64,000 nucleotides of DNA from Halomicrobium katesii DSM 19301 (GCF_000379085.1 NZ_KB905378.1:1274541-1338540), one strand, 5' to 3'; positions 54,195-63,687 are shown, counted from the first letter of the stretch. Made by a program: numbers and translations. Notes: a model not told the origin generated them from the sequence alone.

Positions 54195-55925
54195 ATGACA
54201 CGAAAGACGACTGTTCTGTTCATCGCACTCCTGCTCGTGTTCGGTGGCGGTACGGTCGCGTACCTGGTCCAGACCGACGGCGGAAGCGTCGAGACCAGAG
54301 ACGTGCGCTTTGCCGCTCCGGACGGACAGATGATCCACGGGACCCTGTACGTCCCGCCCGGTGCCAGTGCCGACGATCCCAGCCCGGGGGTCGTCGCGAC
54401 CCACGGCTACATCAACACCCGCGAGACACAGTCCCCGTTCGCCATCGAGTTCGCGCGTCGCGGGTTCGTCGTCCTGGCGATCGATCAGGCCGGTCACGGC
54501 CACTCCGATCCCCCAGCGTTCGGGAACGGTTTCGGCGGCCCACCGGCCCTGTCGTATATGCGGTCGCTGGCGTTCGTCGACGACGACAACGTCGGACTCG
54601 AAGGGCACTCGATGGGCGGTTGGGCCAGCGTCGCAGCGGCCCAGAGCGACCGGGACGGCTACGAGTCGGTCGCGCTGGTCGGCTCTTCGACGGGGAACTC
54701 GGGCGTCGCCGACGGCAACGCGACCTTCCCGCGCAACACGGCCGTCGTCTTCAGCGAGTACGACGAGTTCTCGATGCTGATGTGGGGTGTGCCCCACGCG
54801 TCGAACGTCGAGCGAAGCGAGAAGCTCCAGACGCTGTTCGGCACTGACGAACCCGTCGAGGAGGGACGGACCTACGGGAGCCTCGAAGACGGAACCGCTC
54901 GCCGTCTGTACACTCCGTCGACGACCCACCCCGGCGACCACCTCTCGACGACCGCCGTCGGCGACGCGGTCGAGTGGATGCAGGTGACGCTGGACGGCGA
55001 GGACGAACTACCGCCGGGCAACCAGATCTGGTGGCTCAAAGAGCTGGGAACGCTGGCCTCGCTGCTCGGCGGGGTCCTCTTCCTGTTCCCCTTCGGCGCG
55101 ATGGTCCTCTCGGACCGGCGCTTCTCGGGGCTCCGTCGGACGGTACCCGAGCCGGCCGGCGTCGAGGGGCGAAGCTGGTACGGCGCGGTCGCGGTGGCCG
55201 CACTCGTCCCGGTGGTGACCTACTTCCCGCTGAATCTCGTCGGCCAGGGGTTCGTCCCGATCAACTGGCTGTTCCCCCAGCAGATCACCAACGGCGTGAT
55301 GGTGTGGGCGCTGGGGAACGGCCTGATCGTCGCCGGACTGGTCGGCGCGTGGCACTACCGGTCGGACCGTGACTCGCTCGCGCGCTACGGGTTCGACACG
55401 GACGGCTGGCGAACGGTCGCCCGTTCGGCCGTCGCGGCGGCGACGATCGTCGGTGGCTTCCTCGGCACGCTCGGGGCCGTGGGCTACCTCTTTGGCACCG
55501 ACTTCCGCTTCTGGGTGTTCGCGATGAAGCTCCCGACGCTCACGCAGTTCCGGATCGCACTGGTGTACCTGGTGCCGCTGACGCTGTTCTTCCTCGCACT
55601 GGAGCTGCTACTGCACGGCCAGCTCCGAACCGGCGACCGCTCCTTCCGGGAGGCGCTGGCCCACAACTGGATCGCCGTCGTCGGCGGGTTCGTCCTGCTC
55701 CTCGCGGTGCAGTACGGCGTCCTGCTGGCCGGTAGTCCTTCACCCTTCGGCCAGCCGCTCCTGACGGTGCTGGCGTTCCAGTTCGTGGCCCTGCTCTCGA
55801 TCGTCACCGCCGTCTCCACGTACTTCTTCCGGCGGACCGGTCGCGTCTGGGTCGGCGCGTTCGTCAACAGTCTGCTCGTGGCGCTGGTCCTCGTCGCGGG
55901 GACCGCGACGCACGCGCCGCTGTAG
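54195..55925 (+). CDS. alpha/beta hydrolase with a C-terminal membrane domain
   Basis: 576 residues from ATG 54195. A signal or anchor helix (about 6-24) leads to an alpha/beta-hydrolase domain: GYINTRETQSPFA, the nucleophile elbow GHSMGG (about 139-144) and HPGDHLSTTAV with the likely catalytic His. From about residue 290 there are seven or eight membrane helices. The fusion of secreted hydrolase and polytopic membrane domain is uncommon. Substrate unknown; perhaps lipid or peptidyl esters. Confidence 0.85.
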   Translation: MTRKTTVLFIALLLVFGGGTVAYLVQTDGGSVETRDVRFAAPDGQMIHGTLYVPPGASADDPSPGVVATHGYINTRETQSPFAIEFARRGFVVLAIDQAGHGHSDPPAFGNGFGGPPALSYMRSLAFVDDDNVGLEGHSMGGWASVAAAQSDRDGYESVALVGSSTGNSGVADGNATFPRNTAVVFSEYDEFSMLMWGVPHASNVERSEKLQTLFGTDEPVEEGRTYGSLEDGTARRLYTPSTTHPGDHLSTTAVGDAVEWMQVTLDGEDELPPGNQIWWLKELGTLASLLGGVLFLFPFGAMVLSDRRFSGLRRTVPEPAGVEGRSWYGAVAVAALVPVVTYFPLNLVGQGFVPINWLFPQQITNGVMVWALGNGLIVAGLVGAWHYRSDRDSLARYGFDTDGWRTVARSAVAAATIVGGFLGTLGAVGYLFGTDFRFWVFAMKLPTLTQFRIALVYLVPLTLFFLALELLLHGQLRTGDRSFREALAHNWIAVVGGFVLLLAVQYGVLLAGSPSPFGQPLLTVLAFQFVALLSIVTAVSTYFFRRTGRVWVGAFVNSLLVALVLVAGTATHAPL

Positions 55926-56057
55926 CCGTCGGGTCGACTCTCCGTTCGCCGTCCGTTCCCGACGACGAACGACTCTTCTCGTTTGAACGTTCGCATCGAC
56001 TGTCGAGTGTCTCGTCGCTGGCGGCCACTTTCACTTTCACCCTACTGTTAACGGAGG

Positions 56058-56064
56058 TTTATTA
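56058..56064 (+). promoter_or_regulatory. TATA box of radA
   Basis: TTTATTA 24-30 nt before the radA ATG (56088), preceded by GAGG; consistent with a near-leaderless strong promoter. Confidence 0.5.
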
Positions 56065-56087
56065 CCCCCGACGCACAAGCCACGTGT

Positions 56088-57137
56088 ATGTCCACATCAG
56101 AGGACCTCGAAGAGCTGCCGGGCGTCGGTCCGGCCACAGCGGAGAAGCTCAAGGACAACGGCTTCGACGGCTATCAGGGAATCGCCGTCGCCTCCCCCGG
56201 CGAGTTGTCGAACACGGCCGACATCGGCGAATCGTCGGCGGCCGACATCATCCAGGCCGCCCGAGAGGCCGCCGACATCGGCGGGTTCGAGACCGGCGCG
56301 ACCGTCCTGGAGCGTCGCGAACAGATCGGGAAGCTCACCTGGTCGGTCTCGGAGGTCGACGACCTGCTTGGCGGTGGCATCGAGACCCAGTCGATCACCG
56401 AGGTGTACGGCGAGTTCGGGGCCGGCAAGTCCCAGGTCACCCACCAGATCTCGGTGACCGTCCAGCTACCGGCCGAACACGGCGGTCTGGAGGGGAGCGC
56501 GATCTTCGTCGACTCCGAGGACACGTTCCGCCCCGAGCGGATCGATCAGATGGTCCGCGGCCTCGACGACGACGTTCTCGAAGACACGATGGTCCTGCAC
56601 GACCTCGTCGAGGAGGAGGGCGACGCCGACGCGGGCGACGAGGAACTGCTGGAAGCGCTCGTCGAGTCCGTCCTCGACAAGATCCACGTCGCGAAGGCGT
56701 TCAACTCCAACCACCAGATCCTGCTGGCAGAGAAAGCCCAGGAGATCGCCGGCGAGAGCCAGGACGACGACTTTCCGGTCCGCCTGCTCTGTGTCGACTC
56801 CCTGACGGCCCACTTCCGCGCCGAGTACGTCGGTCGTGGCGAACTGGCCGACCGCCAGCAGAAGCTCAACAAGCACCTCCACGACCTGATGCGCGTCGGC
56901 GACCTCAACAACACCGCCGTCGTCGTCACCAACCAGGTCGCGGCCAACCCCGACTCCTTCTTCGGCGACCCGACCCAGCCCATCGGCGGGAACATCCTGG
57001 GCCACACGTCGACGTTCCGCATCTACCTCCGGAAGTCCAAGGGGAACAAGCGGATCGTCAAGCTCGTCGACGCGCCGAACCTCCCGGACGGCGAAGCGGT
57101 CATGCGCGTCGAAGAGGGCGGCCTGATGGACGAGTGA
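56088..57137 (+). CDS. radA: DNA repair and recombination protein RadA
   Basis: 349 residues. N-terminal helix-hairpin-helix ([19 protein letters not shown]), the polymerisation linker ([11 protein letters not shown]), Walker A GEFGAGKS (108-115), Walker [12 protein letters not shown], and DNA-binding loops ([20 protein letters not shown]). Forms filaments on ssDNA and catalyses strand exchange. No intein is present. Single gene with its own promoter. Confidence 0.97.
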   Translation: MSTSEDLEELPGVGPATAEKLKDNGFDGYQGIAVASPGELSNTADIGESSAADIIQAAREAADIGGFETGATVLERREQIGKLTWSVSEVDDLLGGGIETQSITEVYGEFGAGKSQVTHQISVTVQLPAEHGGLEGSAIFVDSEDTFRPERIDQMVRGLDDDVLEDTMVLHDLVEEEGDADAGDEELLEALVESVLDKIHVAKAFNSNHQILLAEKAQEIAGESQDDDFPVRLLCVDSLTAHFRAEYVGRGELADRQQKLNKHLHDLMRVGDLNNTAVVVTNQVAANPDSFFGDPTQPIGGNILGHTSTFRIYLRKSKGNKRIVKLVDAPNLPDGEAVMRVEEGGLMDE

Positions 57138-57417
57138 CCCACGGCGACGCTCACCGTTCGAAACTGGCCCCCGCAACGGGGTGAGAACACTCACCACGAC
57201 CCCCTCGTTTCCCCTCGAACCCACCGCCGTCCTGCGTCTTTCGCGCGTCTGACGCACCGCGGTGAAAGTGAAGCTGGTCCAGAAGAACCGCAAGACTGGA
57301 GTCGATCTCTAGCCGAAACGGGGGGGTTCGTAACGTGGGATCGTCTCACGTCCGTCGAATCCAGTCGCCGATCGAACGGGCGGCAGCATTTTGTGGGATG
57401 GTGACGTACCACGCGGT

Positions 57418-58074
57418 ATGAAGTTCGTCATCGTCGGCTACGGTCGGGTCGGGACGCGGACGGCACGCATCCTGGACAGCGAGGGCCACACCGTCGTCAT
57501 CGTCGAGAACGACCTCGACAAGGCCGATCGGAGCGCGGAGGAAGGGTTCGAGACGGTCCGAGGCGACGGCAACGACGAGTCCGTCCTCGAAGAGGCGGGG
57601 CTGGACGACGCCGACGCCATCGCGGGGCTGACCGGCGACCTCAACACCAACTTCGCGGCCTGCATGATCGGCAAGGAACACGGCTGTCGAACCGTCCTCC
57701 GGATCGACGCCGACTACCGCGAGGAGATCTACGAGAAGTACGCCGCCGACGTCGACGAGATCGTCTACCCCGAGCGACTCGGTGCTGCGGGTGCCAAGAC
57801 CGCGCTGCTGGGCGGGAACTTCAACGTCCTGGCAGATCTCACCGAACAGCTCTCGGTCGCCAGCGTCACCGTCCCCGACGGATCGCCCGCCGTCGGCGAG
57901 CGCGTCGTCGCGCTCGATCTCCCCGGCGACGCGCGGATCTACGCGCACGGGAGCGACCGTGAACCGATGACGATCCCGCTCCCACGGACGAAGCTGGCTG
58001 CCGGCGACACCGTCGCAGTCATGGCCAGTCCCGAGACGCTCGACGACGTGCGAACGTCGCTCAAGGGCACGTAG
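57418..58074 (+). CDS. TrkA-type potassium-uptake regulator
   Basis: 218 residues from ATG 57418. N-terminal NAD-binding Rossmann fold (VIVGYGRVGTRTA, then RGDGNDESVLEEAGLDDADA), C-terminal RCK_C domain (SVTVPDGSPAVGERVVALD). Cytoplasmic gate regulator of a Trk-type K+ transporter, whose membrane subunit is not in this window. Potassium is the main compatible solute in haloarchaea. Confidence 0.92.
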   Translation: MKFVIVGYGRVGTRTARILDSEGHTVVIVENDLDKADRSAEEGFETVRGDGNDESVLEEAGLDDADAIAGLTGDLNTNFAACMIGKEHGCRTVLRIDADYREEIYEKYAADVDEIVYPERLGAAGAKTALLGGNFNVLADLTEQLSVASVTVPDGSPAVGERVVALDLPGDARIYAHGSDREPMTIPLPRTKLAAGDTVAVMASPETLDDVRTSLKGT

Positions 58075-58079
58075 TCGGG

Positions 58080-58640
58080 TTACCGCTCTCGGTCAGCGGC
58101 GTCGGCAGCGCTGGCGGCCAGCCGCGCTACCCGGAGCGGTTCCGGCCGTCCGCCCTCGGGCGTGAACGCGCGAACGATCTCCCCGGTCCTGTCCTCGCCG
58201 ATGCCGACACTCCGGACGTACACCGTTCCGTCGGCGACCGAGACCGGACGGCGCTCTGGCTGGGCTCGATAGGTCGACAGCCGATCGTCCGCGACCGCGG
58301 GATCGTCGAACGCGTCCCGGATCGCCGATTCGAGCCCCTCGCTCTCCTCGTAGGTGATCGAACAGACCGGGAGTCCGGTGGCGTCGTGGAGTTCGTCGAG
58401 ATCGACGACGTTGAACCACGCGGGCGCGATGCCAGAGACCAGCAGGTACCGAACGTCCTCGCGGTCGAGCCGATCGACCATGTCGGCGATCTCGGCGGTC
58501 GCGTCGCTCCCACCGACCGTGCAACTGCCGAAAACGAATCCGTCGACGACCCGACTAGCGCGGACGACAACGCCGGCCAGCGTGCTCGTCGACCCTCGAT
58601 ACGACTCTGCGACGCCCAGCGCGCGGACGCCGGCTTTCAT
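58080..58640 (-). CDS. DUF99 family protein
   Basis: 186 residues starting MKAGVRALGVAESY. DUF99 has an endonuclease V-like fold; the conserved pieces here are LAGVVVRASRVVDGF and RYLLVSGIAPAWFNVVDLDE with LPVCSITYEESEGL. Activity unproven. Convergent with the TrkA gene, 5 bp apart. DUF5786 lies 36 bp upstream on the same strand. Confidence 0.88.
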   Translation of the reverse strand: MKAGVRALGVAESYRGSTSTLAGVVVRASRVVDGFVFGSCTVGGSDATAEIADMVDRLDREDVRYLLVSGIAPAWFNVVDLDELHDATGLPVCSITYEESEGLESAIRDAFDDPAVADDRLSTYRAQPERRPVSVADGTVYVRSVGIGEDRTGEIVRAFTPEGGRPEPLRVARLAASAADAADRER

Positions 58641-58676
58641 CTCGAAACTCCCGAGCCCGCAGTCTGGCGGTTTCGA

Positions 58677-58859
58677 TTACGTGTTCTCGCCTTTGATGTC
58701 GTCGAGCCGGTCCAGTAGTTCGTCGTTCGAGGCCGTAAACTCGAACTCCACGTCACCGTCGTGCTCGTTTTCCGAGGTGGACAGTCCATCCTCGTCGTCG
58801 TACTCTGTGTCGTACTCCTGATTGTCTTGTTCGGATTCGTCGTAGCTCCCAAACCCCAT
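58677..58859 (-). CDS. DUF5786 family haloarchaeal protein
   Basis: 60 residues from ATG 58859, strongly acidic: starts MGFGSYDESEQDNQEY, ends LLDRLDDIKGENT. Small conserved haloarchaeal protein of unknown function. The C-terminal stretch FEFTASNDELLDRLDDI is its conserved part. Confidence 0.8.
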   Translation of the reverse strand: MGFGSYDESEQDNQEYDTEYDDEDGLSTSENEHDGDVEFEFTASNDELLDRLDDIKGENT

Positions 58860-59038
58860 ACACGTAACCATTATAGATTCCCCGTGATAAATCGCTCGGC
58901 GGTTTTGCCGCTACCGTCGCAGGAAACGACAGTAGAACTACAGGACGGCGCAGTGACACGGCCGTCACCACCTCGGGATGTCGCGTCTCTCACCGGACAG
59001 TCGGCAGCCTGAAACACGAGCCGCCCCTATCGGGAACG

Positions 59039-59650
59039 ATGGCAGTCTACACCGTCACCGACGGCGCGGAGACGTTCACCTGCAACGCCTATCTGGTCAC
59101 GGGCGAACGGACGACGCTGATCGACGCCGGTGCGTACGTCGGCGTCGTGGACGCGATCAGAGACCACGTCGACGAACTCGATCGCGTCGTCCTGACCCAC
59201 CAGCACGGCGACCACGTCGCGGAGCTGGCCTCCGTCCTCGACGCGTTCGACGCCGAACTGTACGCCTACGGCGACCATCCGCGACGAGACCACGCACTCG
59301 CCGACGGAGACACCGTCACGGTCGGCGACCACGACTGTACGGTCGTGTACACGCCGGGCCACGCCGACGACCACGTCTCGCTGGTCTCCGAGACGGCGCT
59401 GTTCTCCGGCGACGTGGTCGTCCACGACGACGGCGCGTTCGACGACGGTAGTTTCGGCCGGACCGACGCCCCCGACCAGTCTCGCGAGCGCCTCGTCGAG
59501 TCGATTCGGGCCCTCCTCGACCGGCTCCCCGCGTCGGTCGGAGCGATGTACGCCGGCCACGGCAGCGTCTTCGAGGGCGACGTTCGAGCGGTCGTCGAAC
59601 GCGCGCTCGAACGGGCAGAACGCCGAGAGCCGAAGTACCCAGCGGAGTAG
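59039..59650 (+). CDS. MBL-fold metallo-hydrolase
   Basis: 203 residues. Zinc-site motifs THQHGDH (residues about 52-58), YTPGHADDH and FSGDVVVHDD, and the final MYAGHG. Short single-domain member, possibly a hydroxyacylglutathione hydrolase-type or lactonase enzyme; substrate unknown. Stand-alone gene. Confidence 0.9.
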   Translation: MAVYTVTDGAETFTCNAYLVTGERTTLIDAGAYVGVVDAIRDHVDELDRVVLTHQHGDHVAELASVLDAFDAELYAYGDHPRRDHALADGDTVTVGDHDCTVVYTPGHADDHVSLVSETALFSGDVVVHDDGAFDDGSFGRTDAPDQSRERLVESIRALLDRLPASVGAMYAGHGSVFEGDVRAVVERALERAERREPKYPAE

Positions 59651-59734
59651 CGCGGAGTCGCGCTCGACGGCTGCGAGCGGTCGGGAAGAGCTCTCTCAGG
59701 GTTAGTTGTCAGGACGGACTGGCACTCGACAGTG

Positions 59735-60349
59735 TCACTCGAACACGCGACCGAGGACGTATAGCCCGGCACCCACGGCCGCGAGCGGCGCGTGGACGAC
59801 GCTGGTCACGCCGTCCCGAACGATTTCGAGCCGGCTGGACAGGCCGTCGGTGACGGGGACGATTTCGATCCCGAAACCGACGGACGCGAGCGAGCCGACA
59901 TCGCGAGGGGCGGCCGCGACGAACATCGCCGTCGTGCCGAGTACGACCAGCAAGAGGGTCGTGTGCGTCCCCGTCCAGTTGGGGAGCGCGTCGGTGAGAC
60001 GGACCACGATCCCGAAGCCCACCGGCACGGCGATCGCGGCGGCGGTCACGGCCAGGGGCGGTGCGGTCGCGAACGCGACGATCGAGACGATCCCGCCCGC
60101 GACCAGGCCGACCGTGACGCCCATGAACTTCAGCGAGAAGCCGTCGTGAAGCCGCAGCGTCCAGGTACAGGCCAGCGCAGTCGTCATGATGTAGACGATC
60201 CGGTGGGCGATCGTCAGGACACCGTCGGCGAAGCCACTCGCGGCGTAGAGGAACTGCAGTGCCAGCAAGACGGCGAGGACGCCGAGCGCCTCGACGACGC
60301 TGACGCCCGGGAAGCCCGGTCTGGTCTGCTCTGTGGCGGTGTTGCTCAT
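59735..60349 (-). CDS. polytopic membrane protein, unknown function
   Basis: 204 residues from ATG 60349, about six membrane helices, no charged catalytic motif seen. The acidic or polar ends are short. I do not recognise the family. It precedes no other gene on its strand. Confidence 0.75.
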   Translation of the reverse strand: MSNTATEQTRPGFPGVSVVEALGVLAVLLALQFLYAASGFADGVLTIAHRIVYIMTTALACTWTLRLHDGFSLKFMGVTVGLVAGGIVSIVAFATAPPLAVTAAAIAVPVGFGIVVRLTDALPNWTGTHTTLLLVVLGTTAMFVAAAPRDVGSLASVGFGIEIVPVTDGLSSRLEIVRDGVTSVVHAPLAAVGAGLYVLGRVFE

Positions 60350-60602
60350 CGCTTCGGCGTCCACTGCGTGGGGCCGACGTAAGTCTCTGTGGGATCCGGT
60401 GTCAGCGCGTCGGCTCGCGGACCAAAGAGAGGGGTGGGTTGCGGTGTCCGGGCGCGCTCGGGAGGATGGGAGACTGAATGTACAGTCGATGTGCGCGCCC
60501 GTGTCGACGGGTTAGGACGACCGTACATAAATACCCGTCAGACGGGCGTTCGACGGCGGCGTAGTCCGTGGGTTTTTCTCTCGCGCGTGCCTCCCGTCGG
60601 GC

Positions 60603-60698
60603 GTGACCTGGGAGGAACTCTTCGAGCGAGCGACGGCGTACGAGACGAGCGTCGAGAGCGTGCGTTCGGCACTGGAGGAGCGACGCCGTGACGGGTGA
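60603..60698 (+). CDS. 31-residue helical protein upstream of the PIN-like gene
   Basis: GTG 60603 to TGA 60698, starts MTWEELFERATAYE and ends EERRRDG, an amphipathic helical peptide. It overlaps the next start (60688) by 11 bp, as expected for a translationally coupled partner. By analogy with toxin-antitoxin layouts it might be a short antitoxin, but no family is known to me. Confidence 0.5.
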   Translation: MTWEELFERATAYETSVESVRSALEERRRDG

Positions 60699-61155
60699 GT
60701 CGACCCGAGTCGTGGCCGACGCCGACGTACTCGCCGCGGACCTCCTCGTCGGTGGGGACGCCCGCGCCGCGCTCGATCACGTGCGCCGACACGACTGGGT
60801 GACGCTGGTCGCCAGCGTCCCGCTGCTGGACGACGCCGAGGCGGTGATCGCCGATCTCGCAGACGACTCGCTGGCCGCCGACTGGCGCGAGCGCGTGACG
60901 ACGGCGTGTCACTGCGTCGAGCACCCGCCCGACGACCACCCGGGGCTTGCCGCCGCCTACCGCGGCGAGGCCACGCACCTGCTGTCGTACGACGACACGC
61001 TCCGGTCGGCCAGAACGGGGTTGTCGATCCAGCCCCACGCCGACCTCAGCGTCCGTCCGCCGGACGCGTTCGCCCGGCTGTTCGACCCCGCGGCGGTGTA
61101 CGAGGCGACCCACGACGGCGACTACCCCGGACCGGACAGCGACCCGCGGGCGTAG
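60688..61155 (+). CDS. PIN-like (DUF7384 type) protein
   Basis: 155 residues from GTG 60688. Starts with a VVADADVLAADLLVGGDARA motif, the first conserved Asp of PIN-type nucleases, then DAEAVIADL and HLLSYDDTLRSART with the later acidic residues. Probably a PIN-fold ribonuclease or a degraded member. Coupled to the 31-residue gene. Family name by recall. Confidence 0.75.
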   Translation: MTGESTRVVADADVLAADLLVGGDARAALDHVRRHDWVTLVASVPLLDDAEAVIADLADDSLAADWRERVTTACHCVEHPPDDHPGLAAAYRGEATHLLSYDDTLRSARTGLSIQPHADLSVRPPDAFARLFDPAAVYEATHDGDYPGPDSDPRA

Positions 61156-61162
61156 GTCGCCG

Positions 61163-61942
61163 TCAGCGATTCCCGTTGACGAGCCGGCTTCCCCACCGCT
61201 GGAGTGGGCGCGGGACGAACGAGAGCAGACCCACGAGGACGGTCATCGCCAGCCCCGGCACGACGACGGGCTCGCCGCGCTGGAGCCCCCGGTACCCCGC
61301 CCGCGCCACCCGTTCGGGCGTGTAGCAGAGCGTGCGACCGACCGCCGAGTCGCTCATCCCCGCCCGCTCCTGGAACTCCGTCTCGGTCGGGCCGGGACAC
61401 AGCACTGTCACGTCGAGGGCGCTGTCCCGGTGCTCGGCCGCCAGCGCCTGGGAAAAGCTGTTGACGTAGGCCTTGCTGGCGTAGTAGCCCGCCATGTACG
61501 CGCCGGGGACGAAGCCCGCGACCGAACCGACGTTGAGGACCTGCCCGGCGTCCCGATCGTCGAGAAACCGGCGGGTCAGTTCGACGAGCACCGAGACGTT
61601 GAGCCGGAGCTGTCTCCGCTCCGCGTCGGGGTCGCTCTCCGCGAAGGGGCCGTGCGTGCCGACGCCGACGTTGTTGACGAGCGTCTGGACGGAGATGCCA
61701 CGGTCCTCTAGCGTCGCCCACAGCTGATCGGGCGCGTCGTCCGCCGCCAGATCCATCGCGACGACGTGAGCCGTGACGCCGTGGCGTTCGAGGTCGGCCG
61801 CGAGTGATTCGAGACGGTCCTCTCGGCGGGCCACGAGGACGAGATCGTGTCCGTGGCGAGCGAACTCCCGGGCCAGCGCCGCACCGATCCCGGCGCTGGC
61901 ACCCGTGATCAGGGCCGTCCCCGCTGCCTCGCTGCCGCTCAT
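61163..61942 (-). CDS. short-chain dehydrogenase/reductase
   Basis: 259 residues from ATG 61942. TGASAGIGAALA (cofactor motif, about 12-23), NNVGVG, catalytic Ser in NVGSVAGFVPG and YYASK (Y-x3-K). A C-terminal hydrophobic helix (LAMTVLVGLLSFV) resembles membrane-associated SDRs such as DltE types. Substrate unknown. Its upstream region holds the 69-bp tandem repeat. Confidence 0.9.
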   Translation of the reverse strand: MSGSEAAGTALITGASAGIGAALAREFARHGHDLVLVARREDRLESLAADLERHGVTAHVVAMDLAADDAPDQLWATLEDRGISVQTLVNNVGVGTHGPFAESDPDAERRQLRLNVSVLVELTRRFLDDRDAGQVLNVGSVAGFVPGAYMAGYYASKAYVNSFSQALAAEHRDSALDVTVLCPGPTETEFQERAGMSDSAVGRTLCYTPERVARAGYRGLQRGEPVVVPGLAMTVLVGLLSFVPRPLQRWGSRLVNGNR

Positions 61943-61981
61943 GAGACTGTCCCCCCATTCGCTTTCGAGGCGCGGCGCGCC

Positions 61982-62158
61982 CCGCTCGCATTCAGCGAGG
62001 GCCGACACTCGCTTCGCTCCGTGCTCGCGTGTCGCTCACTCCCTTCGCTCCCGCTCGCATTCAGCGAGGGCCGACACTCGCTTCGCTCCGTGCTCGCGTG
62101 TCGCTCACTCCTCTCGCTCCCGCTCGCATTCAGCGAGGGCCGACACTCGCTTCGCTCG
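61982..62158 (-). repeat. 69-bp tandem repeat, about 2.6 units
   Basis: CCGCTCGCATTCAGCGAGGG begins units at 61982, 62051 and 62120 (period 69 bp, the third incomplete). On the minus strand it reads in frame as a 23-residue period containing ERSE, HAST and CRPSLNAS, within an open frame 62178-61939. It lies between the SDR and the XTP pyrophosphatase genes. Probably not a real protein; repeats of this Arg/Ser/Glu type are frequent in haloarchaeal intergenic DNA. Confidence 0.75.
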
Positions 62159-62170
62159 TGTCGCCCCTCG

Positions 62171-62833
62171 CTAGTCATCGATCCGACCCGTCGTCTCGAC
62201 CCACTCGGCGAAGGTCGAAAGCGCCCGGCCGCGGTGGCTGACGGCGTTTTTCCGCTCGGTGTCCATCTCGGCGAAGGTCGCGCCGTCGTGTTCGAAGATC
62301 GGGTCGAAGCCGAAGCCGCCGTCCCCTCGCGGTGCGACGATCGTTCCGGGGACGCGCCCCCGGAACAGCTTCACCGGGAGCGTCTCACCGTCGACCTGCG
62401 CGTCGGTGGTCGCTCCGCCCCGCTCGTCGGCGGCCAGGTCGTCTCCGCGCCGGTCGTCATGATCGACGGAGCTCGGTGCGGCCTCGAAGCCGTCGCCGTC
62501 GCAGTAGGCGACGACGGTCTCGAAGGCGGCGCTGTGGTCGTCTTCCGGTTCGGTGAGTCGCCAGACCCGCTCGATGCCGAGCCGGTCTTCGACGTACGAG
62601 GAGTACGGGCCGGGGAACCCATCGAGCGCGTCGACGAACAGACCGGAGTCGTCGACGATGACGGGCTCACCGACCGCCCGATAGGCCTCGCGTGCGCCGT
62701 GGGCGGCGACGGCAGCGAGGTCGTCGCCCTGGACCTCCGTGTAGTCGAAGTCGAACTGCTCGACCGTCTCCGCGCCCAGGTACTCCCTGGCCTCGTGGAC
62801 CTTCCCGAGGTTGGTCGTGACGAACTTGAGCAT
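62171..62833 (-). CDS. rdgB: XTP/dITP pyrophosphatase (RdgB/HAM1)
   Basis: 220 residues. FVTTNLGKVHEAREYL at the start, EPVIVDDSGLFVDAL and FGFDPIFEHDGATFAEM are the Ham1 motifs. A Asp/Gly-rich insert (SVDHDDRRGDDLAADERGG) near residues 118-140 makes it about 30 residues longer than usual. It hydrolyses XTP and dITP to keep bad purines out of DNA. Upstream lies the DUF5808 gene. Confidence 0.93.
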   Translation of the reverse strand: MLKFVTTNLGKVHEAREYLGAETVEQFDFDYTEVQGDDLAAVAAHGAREAYRAVGEPVIVDDSGLFVDALDGFPGPYSSYVEDRLGIERVWRLTEPEDDHSAAFETVVAYCDGDGFEAAPSSVDHDDRRGDDLAADERGGATTDAQVDGETLPVKLFRGRVPGTIVAPRGDGGFGFDPIFEHDGATFAEMDTERKNAVSHRGRALSTFAEWVETTGRIDD

Positions 62834-62880
62834 ACCGCGAGTCGGGCGAGGACGGGAAAATAGCCGTCGATGTTCGCGAC

Positions 62881-63150
62881 TCAGTCGACGACGACTTCGA
62901 CCGCTTCGTCCTCGGCGTCTGGCTCCTCCTCGATGCCGCCCTGCTCTTGCCAGACCAGTGCGCCGACGACCGCGAGGACGACCCAGGAGCGCCAGTTGGC
63001 GAGGTTCAGCGAGTACCCGATCCCGAACGGTTTCTCGACGAGCATCGAGTCGCCGGGTTGCCAGTACGAGGACAGCATCCGTCGAACGCTCGGGCGTTCG
63101 AAGTTGTACGGCACTCCGAAGAGTTCGCCGGACTGTGGTTTGTCGGTCAT
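62881..63150 (-). CDS. DUF5808 family membrane protein
   Basis: 89 residues, start MTDKPQSGELFGVPYNFERP. Conserved block KPFGIGYSLNLANWRSWVVL leads into one membrane helix (about 55-69). Acidic tail. The GVPYNFE motif and the NLANWRSW segment identify DUF5808. Function unknown. Confidence 0.82.
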   Translation of the reverse strand: MTDKPQSGELFGVPYNFERPSVRRMLSSYWQPGDSMLVEKPFGIGYSLNLANWRSWVVLAVVGALVWQEQGGIEEEPDAEDEAVEVVVD

Positions 63151-63192
63151 GGAATCCGGTACGGCACGCCGCGTTAAGTCGTTTTTCCTCGC

Positions 63193-63654
63193 TCAGCCCA
63201 GCAGCGAGGTGACGGGGCCGTCGAAGTTGATGATCACGGCCTGGGCCCGGTCACCGAACACCGCCTTGCCGGTTGGCGACCGCTGGTCGCCGGTGAGAAA
63301 CACGTGGTCGATGTCGTTGTCCGCGGCGGCTTCGAGGATGCGGTCGGCCTCGTTTTCGGCCTGTCCGACCCGTCCCGCGACGACGTCCCACTCGACGTCG
63401 GAGTCGCCGACGACCTCCTCGACGACCGCCGCCGCCTCCTGGTGAACGTCGTCCATGATCACGCCGTCGTCGTAGCTCGTGTGTTCCTCCGCGGCCACGG
63501 CGTCGAGAGAGTCGCGTTTCTCTTCGAACGCCTCGTGAGTGAGCAGGGAGAGCACGTGGAGGCGCGCGTCCGCGCCATCGGCCAGCTGCGCGGCCTCGGC
63601 CAACAGTTCGCGGCCACGTTCGTCCGTATCGAGTACGACGAGTGCGTCGTCCAT
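63193..63654 (-). CDS. universal stress protein family member
   Basis: 153 residues. Usp fold with N-terminal DDALVVLDTDERG and C-terminal HVFLTGDQRSPTGKAVFGDR, where the ATP-binding G-x2-G pattern is altered. May be a non-nucleotide-binding Usp. Upstream, 33 bp away, the Kae1-Bud32 gene ends, so they may be one transcript. Confidence 0.85.
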   Translation of the reverse strand: MDDALVVLDTDERGRELLAEAAQLADGADARLHVLSLLTHEAFEEKRDSLDAVAAEEHTSYDDGVIMDDVHQEAAAVVEEVVGDSDVEWDVVAGRVGQAENEADRILEAAADNDIDHVFLTGDQRSPTGKAVFGDRAQAVIINFDGPVTSLLG

Positions 63655-63687
63655 GTCAGGAGCGGTCTGGCGGGACCCACTTAATTT

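Noticed and set aside
61939-62178. 79-residue frame through the tandem repeat as a gene
   Set aside because: It is only repeats of a 23-residue unit with no start signal or homology.
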